The notes: a model not told the origin generated them from the letters alone. Counted from the first letter of the stretch, positions 54,068 to 63,436 are shown. The stretch is DNA of 64,000 nt from Chitinophaga pinensis (GCA_943324745.2 CALPMT020000003.1:67001-131000), one strand, 5' to 3'. Translations and numbers: made by a program.

Positions 54068-55135
54068 ATGAAAAAAATTATTTGCGGTATACAACAAATG
54101 GGTATTGGCGTACCAAATGTGAATGAGATTTGGGAATGGTATCGTAAATTCTTCGGAATGGATATTAAAGTTTTTGAAGAAGCTGCACCTGCAGCACCTA
54201 TGATTAATTACACAGGTGGTGTTGTACAAACGAGAACTGCAACATTAGCCATGAACTTGGAAGGTGGTGGTGGTTTTGAGATATGGCAATTTACTTCTAG
54301 AAATACTGAAAAACCGTCTTTTGAAATTCAATTAGGTGATTATGGAATTTTTGCTTGTAAAGTGAAATCTAAAGATATTCGCGCAACATTTAACTATTTT
54401 ACTAATCACGGAGCAAATTTAGTTAGTAGATTAGAACAAACACCGGAGGGTAAACTTCATTTCTTTGTTCGAGATCCAAATGAAAATTTATTTGAAGTAG
54501 TTGAAGGTTTGGATTGGTACATAGATACGAAATCCCCTTCAAAAACAGGTGGAGTAAGCGGTGCCGTTATCGGCGTCAGTAATATAGAAAATTCATTACG
54601 TCTTTATAAAGAACTACTTGGTTATACAGAAGTCGTTTATGACGAAAAACGTTCTTTTAAAGCTTATCAAGATTTACCGGGTGGAACGAGTGTTGTTCGA
54701 CGCGTATTATTAAGACATCCTGAATCGCGCAAGGGACCATTTGCGCAATTATTAGGATCTAGTGAAATTGAACTCATTCAGTCGATCGACCGAACTGCTT
54801 GTAAAAAAATATTTCAAGATCGTTTTTGGGGAGATTGGGGATTTATCCATTTATGTTTTGACATTCAACGCATAGAAGCATTAAAAAAAGAGTGTATCGA
54901 GGCAGGCTTTCCATTCACGGTGGATACTGGTGAAACTTTTGACATGGGAGAAGCGGGAGGTCGATTTAGCTATATTGAGGATCCAGACGGAACCATGATT
55001 GAATTTGTTGAAACACATAAAGTTCCTCTTATCAAAAAGTTAGGTTGGTATATCAACTTGAAAAATCGAAACCAAGAAAAACATTTACCAAAATGGATGT
55101 TGTCATTTATGCGTTTTAGTCGCTATAAATCTTAA
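54068..55135 (+). CDS. Double-domain VOC (glyoxalase/dioxygenase superfamily) protein
   Basis: 355 residues with two vicinal-oxygen-chelate domains. The first (~1-150) starts IQQMGIGVPNVNEIWEWYRK and ends FFVRDPNENLFEVVEG; the second (~163-325) starts GVSGAVIGVSNIENSLRLYK and has HLCFDI and YIEDPDGTMIEFVE, with His and Glu in positions expected for metal ligands. The fold family includes glyoxalase I, extradiol dioxygenases and 4-hydroxyphenylpyruvate dioxygenase-like enzymes. The substrate cannot be told from sequence. It begins a tight run with the lipoprotein gene (4 bases after its stop) and priA (2 bases further on), which may be one transcription unit, although the products have no obvious common function. 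Confidence 0.85.
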   Translation: MKKIICGIQQMGIGVPNVNEIWEWYRKFFGMDIKVFEEAAPAAPMINYTGGVVQTRTATLAMNLEGGGGFEIWQFTSRNTEKPSFEIQLGDYGIFACKVKSKDIRATFNYFTNHGANLVSRLEQTPEGKLHFFVRDPNENLFEVVEGLDWYIDTKSPSKTGGVSGAVIGVSNIENSLRLYKELLGYTEVVYDEKRSFKAYQDLPGGTSVVRRVLLRHPESRKGPFAQLLGSSEIELIQSIDRTACKKIFQDRFWGDWGFIHLCFDIQRIEALKKECIEAGFPFTVDTGETFDMGEAGGRFSYIEDPDGTMIEFVETHKVPLIKKLGWYINLKNRNQEKHLPKWMLSFMRFSRYKS

Positions 55136-55139
55136 AATT

Positions 55140-56237
55140 ATGATTAAACTTCTTTCAGTAATTATTGTACTATTTACGTTATTATTTTTCAATTCTTGTT
55201 CGGAAAAAATAACATTAACCAATGATCAAAAGGAAACTGCAATTATTTATGGTTTATTGGACCAAGCTGACACCATACATTACATCAAAATAAATAGAGC
55301 TTTTTCTGGCATGAATAACTCATTAGAGATCGCACAAATTCCTGATTCAAGTTACTTCAAAGATGTTCAAGCGTATATTTATGAAATTAAAAAAGGAGAC
55401 ACACTTCGTAGATGGAAACTTAGAGACACATTAATTAATAACAAAGAAGCTGGGATTTTTTTTGCGCCCAAACAAAAAGTGTATTATTTCCAAACAGCCA
55501 AAAACACACCTTTAGTTGGAGAAAATGGGCGTAAATACACTTTTTATAGTAGATTTAATCAAAATCAATTTTCAGTTACAGCCTCTACTGAGTTAATCTA
55601 TAGCAATGGATTAGGCTATCCTGTTTCCTATGGAGGTAATTATAGTTTTGCAAGTGGTGATCAAATTAAGCCTGAATACTATAGTATGGGTATTGAATTT
55701 AAACCTGGCACTTCAGTTACTACAAATACTACATTAAGAATTAGTTTTAAAGAATTTATTGATCAACAATTTACCATCAAGTCTTTCGATTGGAATATTG
55801 GTGATGCTGATGTTTCGCCTGGAATTACAAAATCAGGAATAAATGCTTTAGGTTCATCTTTTTACCCATTAATTGTGAAAAACTGCACCAATAATCCTGC
55901 AATAACTAAACGACAGATTGAAAGTATCGAATTAAGAGTAACATTTGGTTCTGAAGTACTAAACAATTACTTAACACTGAATAAACCAAGTTCGTCATTA
56001 GCTCAAAACAAAACAAATTACACCAATCTAACCGCAACAAATGGTATGCGAGTATTAGGTGTTTTTACAAGTAGAAACACATTGTCAAACATTAAAAAAA
56101 GCAACACTAATTCATTTAATTCAAGAGCTTTAGATTTTGGATCAACAAAAGAATTATGTCTTGGTGCATATACGAGATCACTATTATTTTGTTCAGATAT
56201 TCCAGAGGATAATAAATCTAATTTCTACTGTAATTAA
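55140..56237 (+). CDS. Unidentified lipoprotein
   Basis: 365 residues; I do not recognise the family. A lipoprotein signal peptide is clear (IVLFTLLFFNSCSEKI, Cys20 as the lipidation site). The mature part is rich in strands and polar residues, starting KETAIIYGLLDQADTIHYIKINRAF, a pattern seen in Bacteroidota outer-membrane lipoproteins with a beta-sandwich fold. A single pair of cysteines occurs near the end (ELCLGAYTR and LLFCSDIP). It lies 4 bases after the VOC gene and 2 bases before priA, so it is likely co-transcribed with them. Confidence 0.75.
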   Translation: MIKLLSVIIVLFTLLFFNSCSEKITLTNDQKETAIIYGLLDQADTIHYIKINRAFSGMNNSLEIAQIPDSSYFKDVQAYIYEIKKGDTLRRWKLRDTLINNKEAGIFFAPKQKVYYFQTAKNTPLVGENGRKYTFYSRFNQNQFSVTASTELIYSNGLGYPVSYGGNYSFASGDQIKPEYYSMGIEFKPGTSVTTNTTLRISFKEFIDQQFTIKSFDWNIGDADVSPGITKSGINALGSSFYPLIVKNCTNNPAITKRQIESIELRVTFGSEVLNNYLTLNKPSSSLAQNKTNYTNLTATNGMRVLGVFTSRNTLSNIKKSNTNSFNSRALDFGSTKELCLGAYTRSLLFCSDIPEDNKSNFYCN

Positions 56238-56239
56238 CT

Positions 56240-58717
56240 ATGTCGGATCGTATCACACTATTCGTAAATGTTATTTTACCTATAGCTGTTAGAAATGAAT
56301 TTACTTACCGTGTCCCATTTGAGTTAAATGAGCAGATTGGTATTGGTATGCGTGTTGTTGTTCCGTTTGGCAAGGGGAAATTATACACCGCGATTATCAC
56401 TAAAATACACGAAGAAATTCCTGTTGGCTATCAAGCAAAATTTATTGAACATCTGCTGGATGCAACTCCAATTACAACCAAAACGCAGCATATTTTTTGG
56501 AAATGGATTTCCGATTACTACATGGCACCGATAGGCGATGTTTTAAGCGCTGCACTGCCTTCAAATTTTAAATTAGCCTCAGAGACAAAAATTGTTTTTC
56601 ACCCAGATTTTGATCGAACAAAAACGATTCAAAACGAGCGTATGCTTCAGGTTGTTGAATCTTTAGACATCAAAGAAAGCTTAGACTTAAAAGAAATTTC
56701 TGAATTATTAGGTATCAAAACAGTTCAACCGTTAATCAAACAGATGCTGGATGCCAAAATAATCATATCATTAGAAGAGTTAAATGACAAGTACGTTGCA
56801 AAAACAGCGAGTTATTATTTTTTAGACGAATACTTTCATGATGAAATCCATTTGTACGACTATTTAGAACAATTAGAAGGACAAAAAAGCAAAGAAAAAC
56901 AATTACAAGCCCTTCTACTCTTTTTGCAAGAAGTTGAACATAACTACACGACACCTATTGCTAAAAAAGTACTTGAAGATAAAGGAGCATCTAAATCAGC
57001 ATTAGAAACCTTGGTAAAAAACAATGTTTTGTTCCAAGAAAAACTACAGGTTGATCGTATTCACATTAAAGATAGTTCACTTAAGGAAGCCAAAAAACTT
57101 TCTGTTGTACAACAAAAAGCCTTGGACGAAATACAAGAATCGTTCAAAACTAAGGACGTATGTTTGTTACATGGAGTTACTGGCTCTGGCAAAACAGAAA
57201 TTTATATTGACCTCATCCAGGAACAATTGGAGCAAGGAAAACAAGTGCTTTTTTTATTACCAGAAATTGCACTAACTACGCAATTAATTCAGCGACTTTC
57301 CATTCATTTTGGAGATGCCATTGGGGTGTATCACTCTAAGTTTAACCAAAATGAGCGTGTTGAAATTTGGAACCATGTTTTACATAATGATCCACATCGA
57401 TACCGCATCGTCATGGGAGCGCGTTCTTCCATTTTTTTACCCTTTACCAATTTAGGATTAATCATCATTGATGAAGAACATGAAAGTTCATATAAACAAT
57501 ATGATCCTTCTCCGCGCTATAATGCTAGGGACGCTTCTATTGTTCTTGGAACCATTCATAAAGCAAAAGTGTTATTAGGTTCAGCTACTCCATCGATTGA
57601 AAATTACTATAATGCAAAAAGTGGAAAATTTGGGTTAGTCGAATTGAATAGTCGACATGGAGGTTTACAACTACCAGAAATCTTTTGTGCAGATGTCAAA
57701 GAAGAGCGTCGTATGGACACCATGCATTCGCATATATCTTCGTTTTTGATGACAGCCATGGAGGAAGAATTAAAACGCCAGGGTCAAATTATTCTTTTTC
57801 AGAATCGTCGTGGTTATACACCTAGTTGGCATTGTGAAGTTTGTTCATGGACACCCCAATGTAAAAACTGTGATGTGAGTTTAACCTACCATAAACATTC
57901 CAACACCTTAAAATGTCACTATTGTGGTTATTGTACACCACCTGTAGGTACGTGTAATAATTGCGGAAGTAATCGTTTGCGCATGCAAGGATTTGGGACC
58001 GAAAAAATTGAAGATGAGTTAAGTATCATGTTTCCAGACAAGGTAATCAAGCGTTTGGATTTAGATTCAACGCGAGCTAAAAATGCTTATCAAACAATTA
58101 TTGAAGATTTTGGAAGTGGTGCTATTGATGTACTTATTGGTACTCAAATGATTACCAAAGGGTTAGATTTTGACAATGTGAATTTAGTTGGTATACTCGA
58201 TGCCGATATGATGTTGAATCGTCCTGATTTTCGTGCTTTTGAGCGTAGCTATCAGTTGATGTCGCAAGTGGCTGGTCGTGCAGGACGCAGAAACAAACGA
58301 GGAAAAGTCATTATTCAAACGGGTCAGCCAGAACATTGGATTATACAAAAAGTAATCCAACATGATTTTCAAAGTTTCTACAGCAATGAGATTACAGAGC
58401 GTCGCAATTTCTTTTACCCTCCCTTTTATAAAATCATCCAATTAACACTGAAACATAAGGATTCAAATCAAGTCGATCGTTCTGCTATTGATTTGGCGAA
58501 TTCTTTACGCGAAGTGTTCAAAGAACGAGTGTTGGGTCCTGAGTACCCGATTATTCCACGTATCAACAATTATTTCTTGAAGCAGATCACCTTGAAGATT
58601 GAGCGCGACGTGAATAATCGACAAGTGAAGGAACGTATTCAGGAATTGATTGATGCATTTTATAGTGTGCCGATGAATAAGGCGGTGCGGATGCATGTGG
58701 ACGTTGACCCGAGTTAG
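56240..58717 (+). CDS. priA: Primosomal protein N' (replication restart helicase PriA)
   Basis: 825 residues, full length. PriA recognises stalled forks and D-loops and reloads the replisome. The N-terminal 3'-DNA-binding domain (~1-110) starts RITLFVNVILPIAVRNEFTY. The helicase core has Walker A LLHGVTGSGKTEIYIDLI (~306), the DEEH motif IIIDEEHESSYKQYDP (~410), GSATPSIENYYNA, and motif VI QVAGRAGRRNKRGKVIIQ. The zinc-binding insertion (~529-577) has eight cysteines in CEVCSWTPQCKNCD, CHYCGYC and CNNCGS. The C-terminal domain is present. It begins 2 bases after the lipoprotein stop. A string of GTGACG repeats follows the stop codon. Confidence 0.96.
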   Translation: MSDRITLFVNVILPIAVRNEFTYRVPFELNEQIGIGMRVVVPFGKGKLYTAIITKIHEEIPVGYQAKFIEHLLDATPITTKTQHIFWKWISDYYMAPIGDVLSAALPSNFKLASETKIVFHPDFDRTKTIQNERMLQVVESLDIKESLDLKEISELLGIKTVQPLIKQMLDAKIIISLEELNDKYVAKTASYYFLDEYFHDEIHLYDYLEQLEGQKSKEKQLQALLLFLQEVEHNYTTPIAKKVLEDKGASKSALETLVKNNVLFQEKLQVDRIHIKDSSLKEAKKLSVVQQKALDEIQESFKTKDVCLLHGVTGSGKTEIYIDLIQEQLEQGKQVLFLLPEIALTTQLIQRLSIHFGDAIGVYHSKFNQNERVEIWNHVLHNDPHRYRIVMGARSSIFLPFTNLGLIIIDEEHESSYKQYDPSPRYNARDASIVLGTIHKAKVLLGSATPSIENYYNAKSGKFGLVELNSRHGGLQLPEIFCADVKEERRMDTMHSHISSFLMTAMEEELKRQGQIILFQNRRGYTPSWHCEVCSWTPQCKNCDVSLTYHKHSNTLKCHYCGYCTPPVGTCNNCGSNRLRMQGFGTEKIEDELSIMFPDKVIKRLDLDSTRAKNAYQTIIEDFGSGAIDVLIGTQMITKGLDFDNVNLVGILDADMMLNRPDFRAFERSYQLMSQVAGRAGRRNKRGKVIIQTGQPEHWIIQKVIQHDFQSFYSNEITERRNFFYPPFYKIIQLTLKHKDSNQVDRSAIDLANSLREVFKERVLGPEYPIIPRINNYFLKQITLKIERDVNNRQVKERIQELIDAFYSVPMNKAVRMHVDVDPS

Positions 58718-58719
58718 GA

Positions 58720-58747
58720 GTGACGAAGTGACGTGTGACGTGTGACG
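58720..58747. repeat. Four GTGACG short repeats after priA
   Basis: GTGACG occurs at 58720, 58728, 58735 and 58742, with 1-2 base spacers, starting 3 bases after the priA stop. Confidence 0.75.
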
Positions 58748-58782
58748 AATGATAGTATTAAATATTAAACGCAAAACATAGG

Positions 58783-58851
58783 TTTCCCTCCTCGAGGAGA
58801 GAAAGCATTGCTCTCGAAGACCAAGCGGTAGTGGAGGGATTAAGGGAGGTG
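58783..58851. repeat. CCTCC/GGAGG intergenic palindromic repeat, copy 1
   Basis: The left part (58783-58804, TTTCCCTCCTCGAGGAGAGAAA) is a near-perfect 22-bp palindrome; the right part has GTGGAGGGAT and AAGGGAGGT. A related GC-rich palindrome occurs at 59518-59566 on the other side of the LA_2272-like gene. Elements of this CCTCCCTxxAGGGAGG style are common between genes in Bacteroidota (general knowledge). Confidence 0.6.
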
Positions 58852-58868
58852 ACAAAATATAAACATAA

Positions 58869-59516
58869 ATGCGAGCACAAAATCACTTTAACACATTTCT
58901 AATATTATTTCTTTTAAATTTTACTTTAACAGTGAGTGCTCAAAACAAGAGTTTTTGTATCGGTGCAAATCATTGTGGTTTAAATATTGGAAATCCAGTA
59001 AATTCTATAGGTTTAAAATTAAATTTATTTGACAAAAACATTCAAAGTTTATCTGGAGTTAACCTAGCTTTAAGTTGTTCTACCGACAACACTAAAGGTT
59101 TTTCGATTGGTGTATTTGCCGTAAATTCTATAAATTATTATGGCTTAGCTGTTGGAGGATTCTTTGCAGGCTCTGAATCGACATTTAACGGAATTGGAAT
59201 TGCTGGCTTGAGTGTAATTGCAGATACGATGAATGGTGTATTCTTTAGTATTTACGGTAACACTAAATGGAATCACACATTGATAAAAGAACTAAATGGA
59301 ATTGCAGTAGGTTTTATGGCCGGAATTAATTGTGAAACTATCAATGGCCTAGCGATTGGAGCGTTAAATTATTCAATGCATCAAAAAGGTGTGACAATTG
59401 GAATTGCTAATTATACTGAGAATTTAAATGGAATGCAATTTGGATTATGGAATGTAGCTGCTAATAAAAAAAGATTTAAACGAATGCCTTTTATAAATTT
59501 CAACTTTAAAAAATAA
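58869..59516 (+). CDS. Secreted repeat protein resembling LA_2272 surface-repeat family
   Basis: 215 residues. A signal peptide (FLILFLLNFTLTVSAQ) is followed by short glycine repeats, each with a spaced GxxxGxxN pattern: FCIGANHCGLNIGNP, FSIGVFAVNS, LAVGGFFAGS, IGIAGLSVIAD, GIAVGFMAGINC, GLAIGALNYS, VTIGIANYTEN and MQFGLWNVAANK. Such repeats are found in the LA_2272-type surface proteins of Leptospira and Bacteroidota, whose function is unknown. The repeats probably form a beta-solenoid or a small beta structure on the outer membrane. It is flanked on both sides by GC-rich palindromic elements, so it may have moved as a cassette; this is inference. Confidence 0.75.
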   Translation: MRAQNHFNTFLILFLLNFTLTVSAQNKSFCIGANHCGLNIGNPVNSIGLKLNLFDKNIQSLSGVNLALSCSTDNTKGFSIGVFAVNSINYYGLAVGGFFAGSESTFNGIGIAGLSVIADTMNGVFFSIYGNTKWNHTLIKELNGIAVGFMAGINCETINGLAIGALNYSMHQKGVTIGIANYTENLNGMQFGLWNVAANKKRFKRMPFINFNFKK

Positions 59517-59517
59517 A

Positions 59518-59566
59518 ATCCTCCCCCTCTTCCAAAAGTTTTCAGTACTTTCCAAAGGGGGAAGAT
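59518..59566. repeat. CCTCC/GGAGG intergenic palindromic repeat, copy 2
   Basis: ATCCTCCCCCTCTT pairs with AAGGGGGAAGAT across a ~20-base loop (one mismatch). It starts two bases after the LA_2272-like stop and could also act as its transcription end. Confidence 0.55.
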
Positions 59567-59605
59567 TTATGGTTCAATTAAAATATAATCCAAAACCCAT
59601 AATTC

Positions 59606-60472
59606 TCATAAATAGTTTTTCAACATTTTACTACGTGACGTATGTTTCATTCTTCGTATCGCTTTTTCTTTGATTTGACGCACTCTTTCTCTTGTAAGAT
59701 CAAACTTATCACCAATTTCTTCTAAAGTCAGTGGATAGCGTCCATTAAGTCCGAAATAAAGTCGAACAACCTCCCCTTCTCTACTTGTAAGAGTCGATAA
59801 AGAACGTTCAATATCTTTACGTAATGAATCTTTCACCAAATCTAGATCTGGCGTGTCTGAATAAGTATTTGGTAGTACATCGTACAAACTAGAGGAAGAT
59901 TCGTCACCTTCCGTTAACGGTGCGTCCATTGAAACATGTCGACCATTCGATTGCAGCGATTGTTTTACATCCGATACAGATACACCCATAAATTCGGCTA
60001 ATTCTTCAGCACTTGGTGGTCGTTCATTTTTTTGTTCCAATTCTGAAAACGCTCTGTTCAACTTATTAATAGTACCGATTTTATTCAATGGAAGTCTTAC
60101 TATACGTGCTTGTTCTGCCAATGCTTGCAAGATTGCTTGACGAATCCACCATACGGCATAAGAAATAAATTTAAATCCTCGCGTTTCATCAAAACGTTCT
60201 GCTGCTTTTATCAGACCAACATTTCCTTCATTGATTAAGTCGGGCAGGGTCATTCCTTGATTTTGGTATTGTTTTGCTACTGATACTACGAAACGTAAGT
60301 TTGCACGTGTTAATTTCTCCAATGCGCGTTGATCACCTGCTTTAATACGGATTGCTAATTCTACTTCCTCATCTGCGGAAATCATTCCTTCGCGACTAAT
60401 TTCTTGTAAATATTTATCTAAAGAAGCTACTTCTCTGTTGGTAACTTGTTTTACAATTTTCAGCTGTCTCAT
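59606..60472 (-). CDS. rpoD: RNA polymerase primary sigma factor (sigma-70)
   Basis: 288 residues, the usual length of the Bacteroidota primary sigma, which lacks region 1.1 and the long non-conserved region of Escherichia coli RpoD. Region 1.2/2 starts at [20 protein letters not shown]; region 2 has [39 protein letters not shown] (the -10 recognition helix with WWIRQ) and QARIVRLP; region 3 spans ~130-200; and region 4 ends with [20 protein letters not shown], the -35 reading helix-turn-helix. This protein should recognise the TTTG/TAnnTTTG promoters listed elsewhere in this window. A 14-bp perfect palindrome lies about 100 bp upstream. Confidence 0.97.
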   Translation of the reverse strand: MRQLKIVKQVTNREVASLDKYLQEISREGMISADEEVELAIRIKAGDQRALEKLTRANLRFVVSVAKQYQNQGMTLPDLINEGNVGLIKAAERFDETRGFKFISYAVWWIRQAILQALAEQARIVRLPLNKIGTINKLNRAFSELEQKNERPPSAEELAEFMGVSVSDVKQSLQSNGRHVSMDAPLTEGDESSSSLYDVLPNTYSDTPDLDLVKDSLRKDIERSLSTLTSREGEVVRLYFGLNGRYPLTLEEIGDKFDLTRERVRQIKEKAIRRMKHTSRSKMLKNYL

Positions 60473-60892
60473 GGCGCAAAGTTTTAATTGTAAATACTTA
60501 TGAATTTAACATTTATAACATTTTGACGTAATAAAAAATATTAAATGCTATTATTCAAGCTGACTATTAGAGACAATTGTCTCATCTCTTTTAAATTTAA
60601 TCATTCTGTTTTGAAATATCAATGCTTAATGGAAAATTAATTTTGAATGTAACCAGTTTTAATACAAAGTCACTAAGATTTCTCCAAGCACTCCTAAAAT
60701 AAACAAGGTGAACCTGTATTTCAATGTAAATAAATCGTAGTTGATTTCTCTGTTTTATACTCCTAAGTGTTCTAAATTGTCCCCGTTCTAAAATAGTTGT
60801 ATATTCTAAAACAAAGCACTTACTGACAAAATACTTGATTGCAGTAACTTCGAAATTTATCCTTATTTTTACAGTGTTATTATAGGTTGACA
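60473..60892. other. 420-bp non-coding region upstream of rpoD and phosphatase gene
   Basis: Divergent promoter region. A perfect 14-bp palindrome GAGACAATTGTCTC is at 60570-60583 and could be an operator. The rest is AT-rich, and I see no gene in it. A weak -7-like TATTTTTA lies upstream of the phosphatase start at 60893. Confidence 0.5.
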
Positions 60893-61363
60893 ATGAAAAT
60901 TTTAATGGTTTGTTTGGGTAATATCTGTCGTTCACCAATCGCGGATGGATTGTTACGCCAAAAAGTCAACGAAGAACATTTGGATGTGGAGGTAGATTCA
61001 GCAGGGACAATTGGTCTACATGCTGGTTCAGCGCCTGATTCACGGATGATTGCAACTGCTAAAAATCATGGTACAGACATTAGTTTTTTGAAAGCACGAC
61101 AATTTACTGCTGCGGATTTCGATCAGTTCGACGTGATTTTCGCGATGGACAAAAACAATAAACGCGATATTCTTTCTTTGGCTAAAAATGCCGAAGACAA
61201 GCAAAAAGTACATTTGCTTTTAAGTGAAATCTCGGACCAAGAAGAAGCGAATGTGCCAGATCCATATTACGGAACCAGCAAAGACTTTGAACACGTTTAC
61301 GATCTTGTAGACAAAGCAACAAACACAATTATTCAAAAAATTAAAAACAATACATTGATATGA
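60893..61363 (+). CDS. Low-molecular-weight protein-tyrosine phosphatase
   Basis: 156 residues, the normal size. The start is the ATG at 60893; an upstream in-frame TTG at 60887 would add two residues. The active-site P-loop CLGNICRSP (Cys7, Arg13) and the general-acid aspartate in VPDPYYGTSKDFEHVYDLV are both present. The family dephosphorylates tyrosine (in bacteria often regulators of polysaccharide export) or, less often, arginine. No tyrosine kinase is nearby. The next gene overlaps its stop by 4 bases (ATGA), so the two are translationally coupled. Confidence 0.95.
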   Translation: MKILMVCLGNICRSPIADGLLRQKVNEEHLDVEVDSAGTIGLHAGSAPDSRMIATAKNHGTDISFLKARQFTAADFDQFDVIFAMDKNNKRDILSLAKNAEDKQKVHLLLSEISDQEEANVPDPYYGTSKDFEHVYDLVDKATNTIIQKIKNNTLI

Positions 61364-62073
61364 GTCACGGAAAACTTTATTTAGTACCAACAACCTTAGG
61401 AGGAGAAAGCACCAAAGATATTATACCAGCTGATGTGATCGAATTGATTCGTGGCTTGCGTTTTTTCGCAGTAGAAGACATCAAAAGTGCAAGACGTTAT
61501 TTACGTAAATTAGACCGTGAATTCCCAATTGACGACTCTGTTTTCTTTACATTGAAAAACAATACAGCTCCAGAGGACTTAAACAAAATGTTGGTTCCAA
61601 TTCGTGAAGGAAACAATGTAGGTATTATTTCAGAAGCAGGTTGTCCAGGAATCGCTGATCCAGGTGCTAACTTGGTTTCTTTAGCACACCAACAAGGATT
61701 GCGCGTAGGTCCGTTAGTGGGACCATCCTCTATCCTATTGGCGTTGATTGGTAGTGGATTCAATGGACAAGAATTTACGTTCCATGGGTACTTACCTCGT
61801 GAACGTAAAGAGCGTATCCGTAAATTACGCGAATTTGAAATCTCTGCGCGTAAAACACGTATGACGCACATTTTTATGGATACACCATTTCGTAACATGC
61901 ATATACTAGAAGACATGTTGAATGAATTAATGGATGAAACCTACGTGAGTATCGCTTCAGATTTAACCATCCACGACGAGTCGGTGCGTACCATGCGCGT
62001 GAAAGATTGGCGAGAAAACGCCTATGATCTTTCCAAAATCCCAACCATGTTCTTAATTGGACGTTTAAGCTAA
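61360..62073 (+). CDS. Tetrapyrrole-methylase family SAM methyltransferase (RsmI-like)
   Basis: 237 residues. Family marks: KLYLVPTTLGG at the start, RGLRFFAVEDIKSARRYL, and EAGCPGIADPGANLVSLAHQ, the counterpart of the DAGTPGISDPG motif of RsmI, followed by GPSSILLALIGSGF. RsmI methylates the 2'-O of C1402 in 16S rRNA; Bacteroidota carry a canonical RsmI plus this shorter paralogue, so the substrate of this protein is uncertain. It overlaps the phosphatase gene by 4 bases and is followed after 5 bases by the symporter, so the three probably form an operon. Confidence 0.88.
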   Translation: MSHGKLYLVPTTLGGESTKDIIPADVIELIRGLRFFAVEDIKSARRYLRKLDREFPIDDSVFFTLKNNTAPEDLNKMLVPIREGNNVGIISEAGCPGIADPGANLVSLAHQQGLRVGPLVGPSSILLALIGSGFNGQEFTFHGYLPRERKERIRKLREFEISARKTRMTHIFMDTPFRNMHILEDMLNELMDETYVSIASDLTIHDESVRTMRVKDWRENAYDLSKIPTMFLIGRLS

Positions 62074-62078
62074 TTCCG

Positions 62079-63287
62079 ATGAAAAAGATATTCACCCATT
62101 TAACATTTTATGTGTTTTTAGCAATTATTGCTGGAATCCTACTAGGACATTTCAATCCTAAAATGGGTGAAGACATGGAATTTATCGGTAAAAACTTTAT
62201 TGCAATTATTAAAGTTTTTGTTGGTCCGATTATCTTTTTAACTATTGTACTTGGTATTGGTTCGATGGGTGATTTAAAGAAAGTTGGACGTATCGGACTG
62301 AAATCATTGATTTATTTTGAAGTGGTCACCACCTTTGCTTTGGCACTTGGCGTCTTTTTAGCAATATATTTAGAACCTGGAAACATCGATAAATCAGCAT
62401 TAATCCTGCAAGATGCTAGTAAATACACATCCAAAGCTGGTGAACCGTTTAGTTGGTTAAAATTCTTACAAAACAATTTTACGATACAAGTATTGCTTGT
62501 TTCTATAATTGGAGGCTTAGTACTAAACCATTTAAAGCAACGCGAACAGATTGTTCACCGTTTAGAACGTGTTTCTAAATTCGTGTTTCTTTGTTTGAAA
62601 TACGTGATGTATTTAGCCCCACTAGGTGCATTCGGTGGAATGGCTTATGCTGTAGGGAAATTTGGATTACATACCTTAATTCCTTTAGGGAAATTAGTAG
62701 GTAGTGTTTATTTAACCATGATTCTTTTTGTCACTATTGGATTAGGTTCCATTATGCGTTATTACAAATTGAACATCTTTTCCTTTCTACGTTACATCAA
62801 AGAAGAGTTATTGATCGTTTTAGGAACATCCTCTTCCGAAACTGCTTTACCGAACTTAATGTTGAAACTAGAAAAACTTGGCTGTAAGAAATCGGTGGTT
62901 GGCTTAGTTGTACCTACAGGATATTCCTTCAACTTAGATGGGACTTCTATCTATTTATCGATGTCGGTAATTTTCATTGCGCAGTTATATGGAGTTGATC
63001 TAAGCATCAAAGAGATTTTACTCATTATTGGTATCTTGATGTTAACGTCGAAAGGAGCAGCTGGTGTCACAGGAAGCGGATTCGTGGTACTTGCTTCTAC
63101 CCTAGCTTCGTTACATAAAATCCCTGTAGAAGGTTTAGCGTTCTTATTAGGAGTTGATAAATTCTTAAGTGAATCTCGCGCGATAACCAACATTATTGGT
63201 AATGGTGTCGCGACCTTGGTGATTGCTAAAAGTGAGAAAGAATTTGATGAGGAGATGTATATGAAGGAGATTAATCAAATTAATTAA
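62079..63287 (+). CDS. Dicarboxylate/amino-acid:cation symporter (DAACS family)
   Basis: 402 residues, mostly membrane-spanning (eight or more hydrophobic segments). Family motifs: GPIIFLTIVLGIGSMGDLKK (hairpin-1 region), SSSETALPN (the serine-rich tip, ~245), and PTGYSFNLDGTSIYLSM (~285), with TSKGAAGVTGSGFVVLASTL near hairpin 2. Members import C4-dicarboxylates or glutamate/aspartate with Na+ or H+. The NLDGT motif is conserved throughout the family, so it does not discriminate substrate. It is the last gene of a tight run (5 bases after the RsmI-like gene). Confidence 0.93.
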   Translation: MKKIFTHLTFYVFLAIIAGILLGHFNPKMGEDMEFIGKNFIAIIKVFVGPIIFLTIVLGIGSMGDLKKVGRIGLKSLIYFEVVTTFALALGVFLAIYLEPGNIDKSALILQDASKYTSKAGEPFSWLKFLQNNFTIQVLLVSIIGGLVLNHLKQREQIVHRLERVSKFVFLCLKYVMYLAPLGAFGGMAYAVGKFGLHTLIPLGKLVGSVYLTMILFVTIGLGSIMRYYKLNIFSFLRYIKEELLIVLGTSSSETALPNLMLKLEKLGCKKSVVGLVVPTGYSFNLDGTSIYLSMSVIFIAQLYGVDLSIKEILLIIGILMLTSKGAAGVTGSGFVVLASTLASLHKIPVEGLAFLLGVDKFLSESRAITNIIGNGVATLVIAKSEKEFDEEMYMKEINQIN

Positions 63288-63289
63288 TG

Positions 63290-63400
63290 TAGCAATTGGT
63301 TAATGTGGAAATTGTTTAATGTAACAATTAAGCAATGAGAAAATGGAACAATTAACAAATTTGAAAATTAGTTAATTTGAAAATGGTGCAGGATACAATT
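63290..63400. repeat. AATT-rich low-complexity intergenic repeat
   Basis: Degenerate units such as AATTGGTTAATGTGG, AATTGTTTAATGTAAC, AATTAAC and AATTTGAAAATTAG follow one another directly after the symporter stop. They look related to the CAATTG spacers at 36656 and 48957. Confidence 0.45.
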
Positions 63401-63436
63401 ACAGCACATCTGGAATTTATAAAAACATGTTAAAAT

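Noticed and set aside
60597-60938. 113-codon minus-strand open frame
   Set aside because: It overlaps the start of the phosphatase gene, has no recognisable domain or signal peptide, and sits in the divergent promoter region of rpoD.
61497-61916. 139-codon minus-strand open frame
   Set aside because: It lies entirely within the RsmI-like gene, whose motifs are clear.
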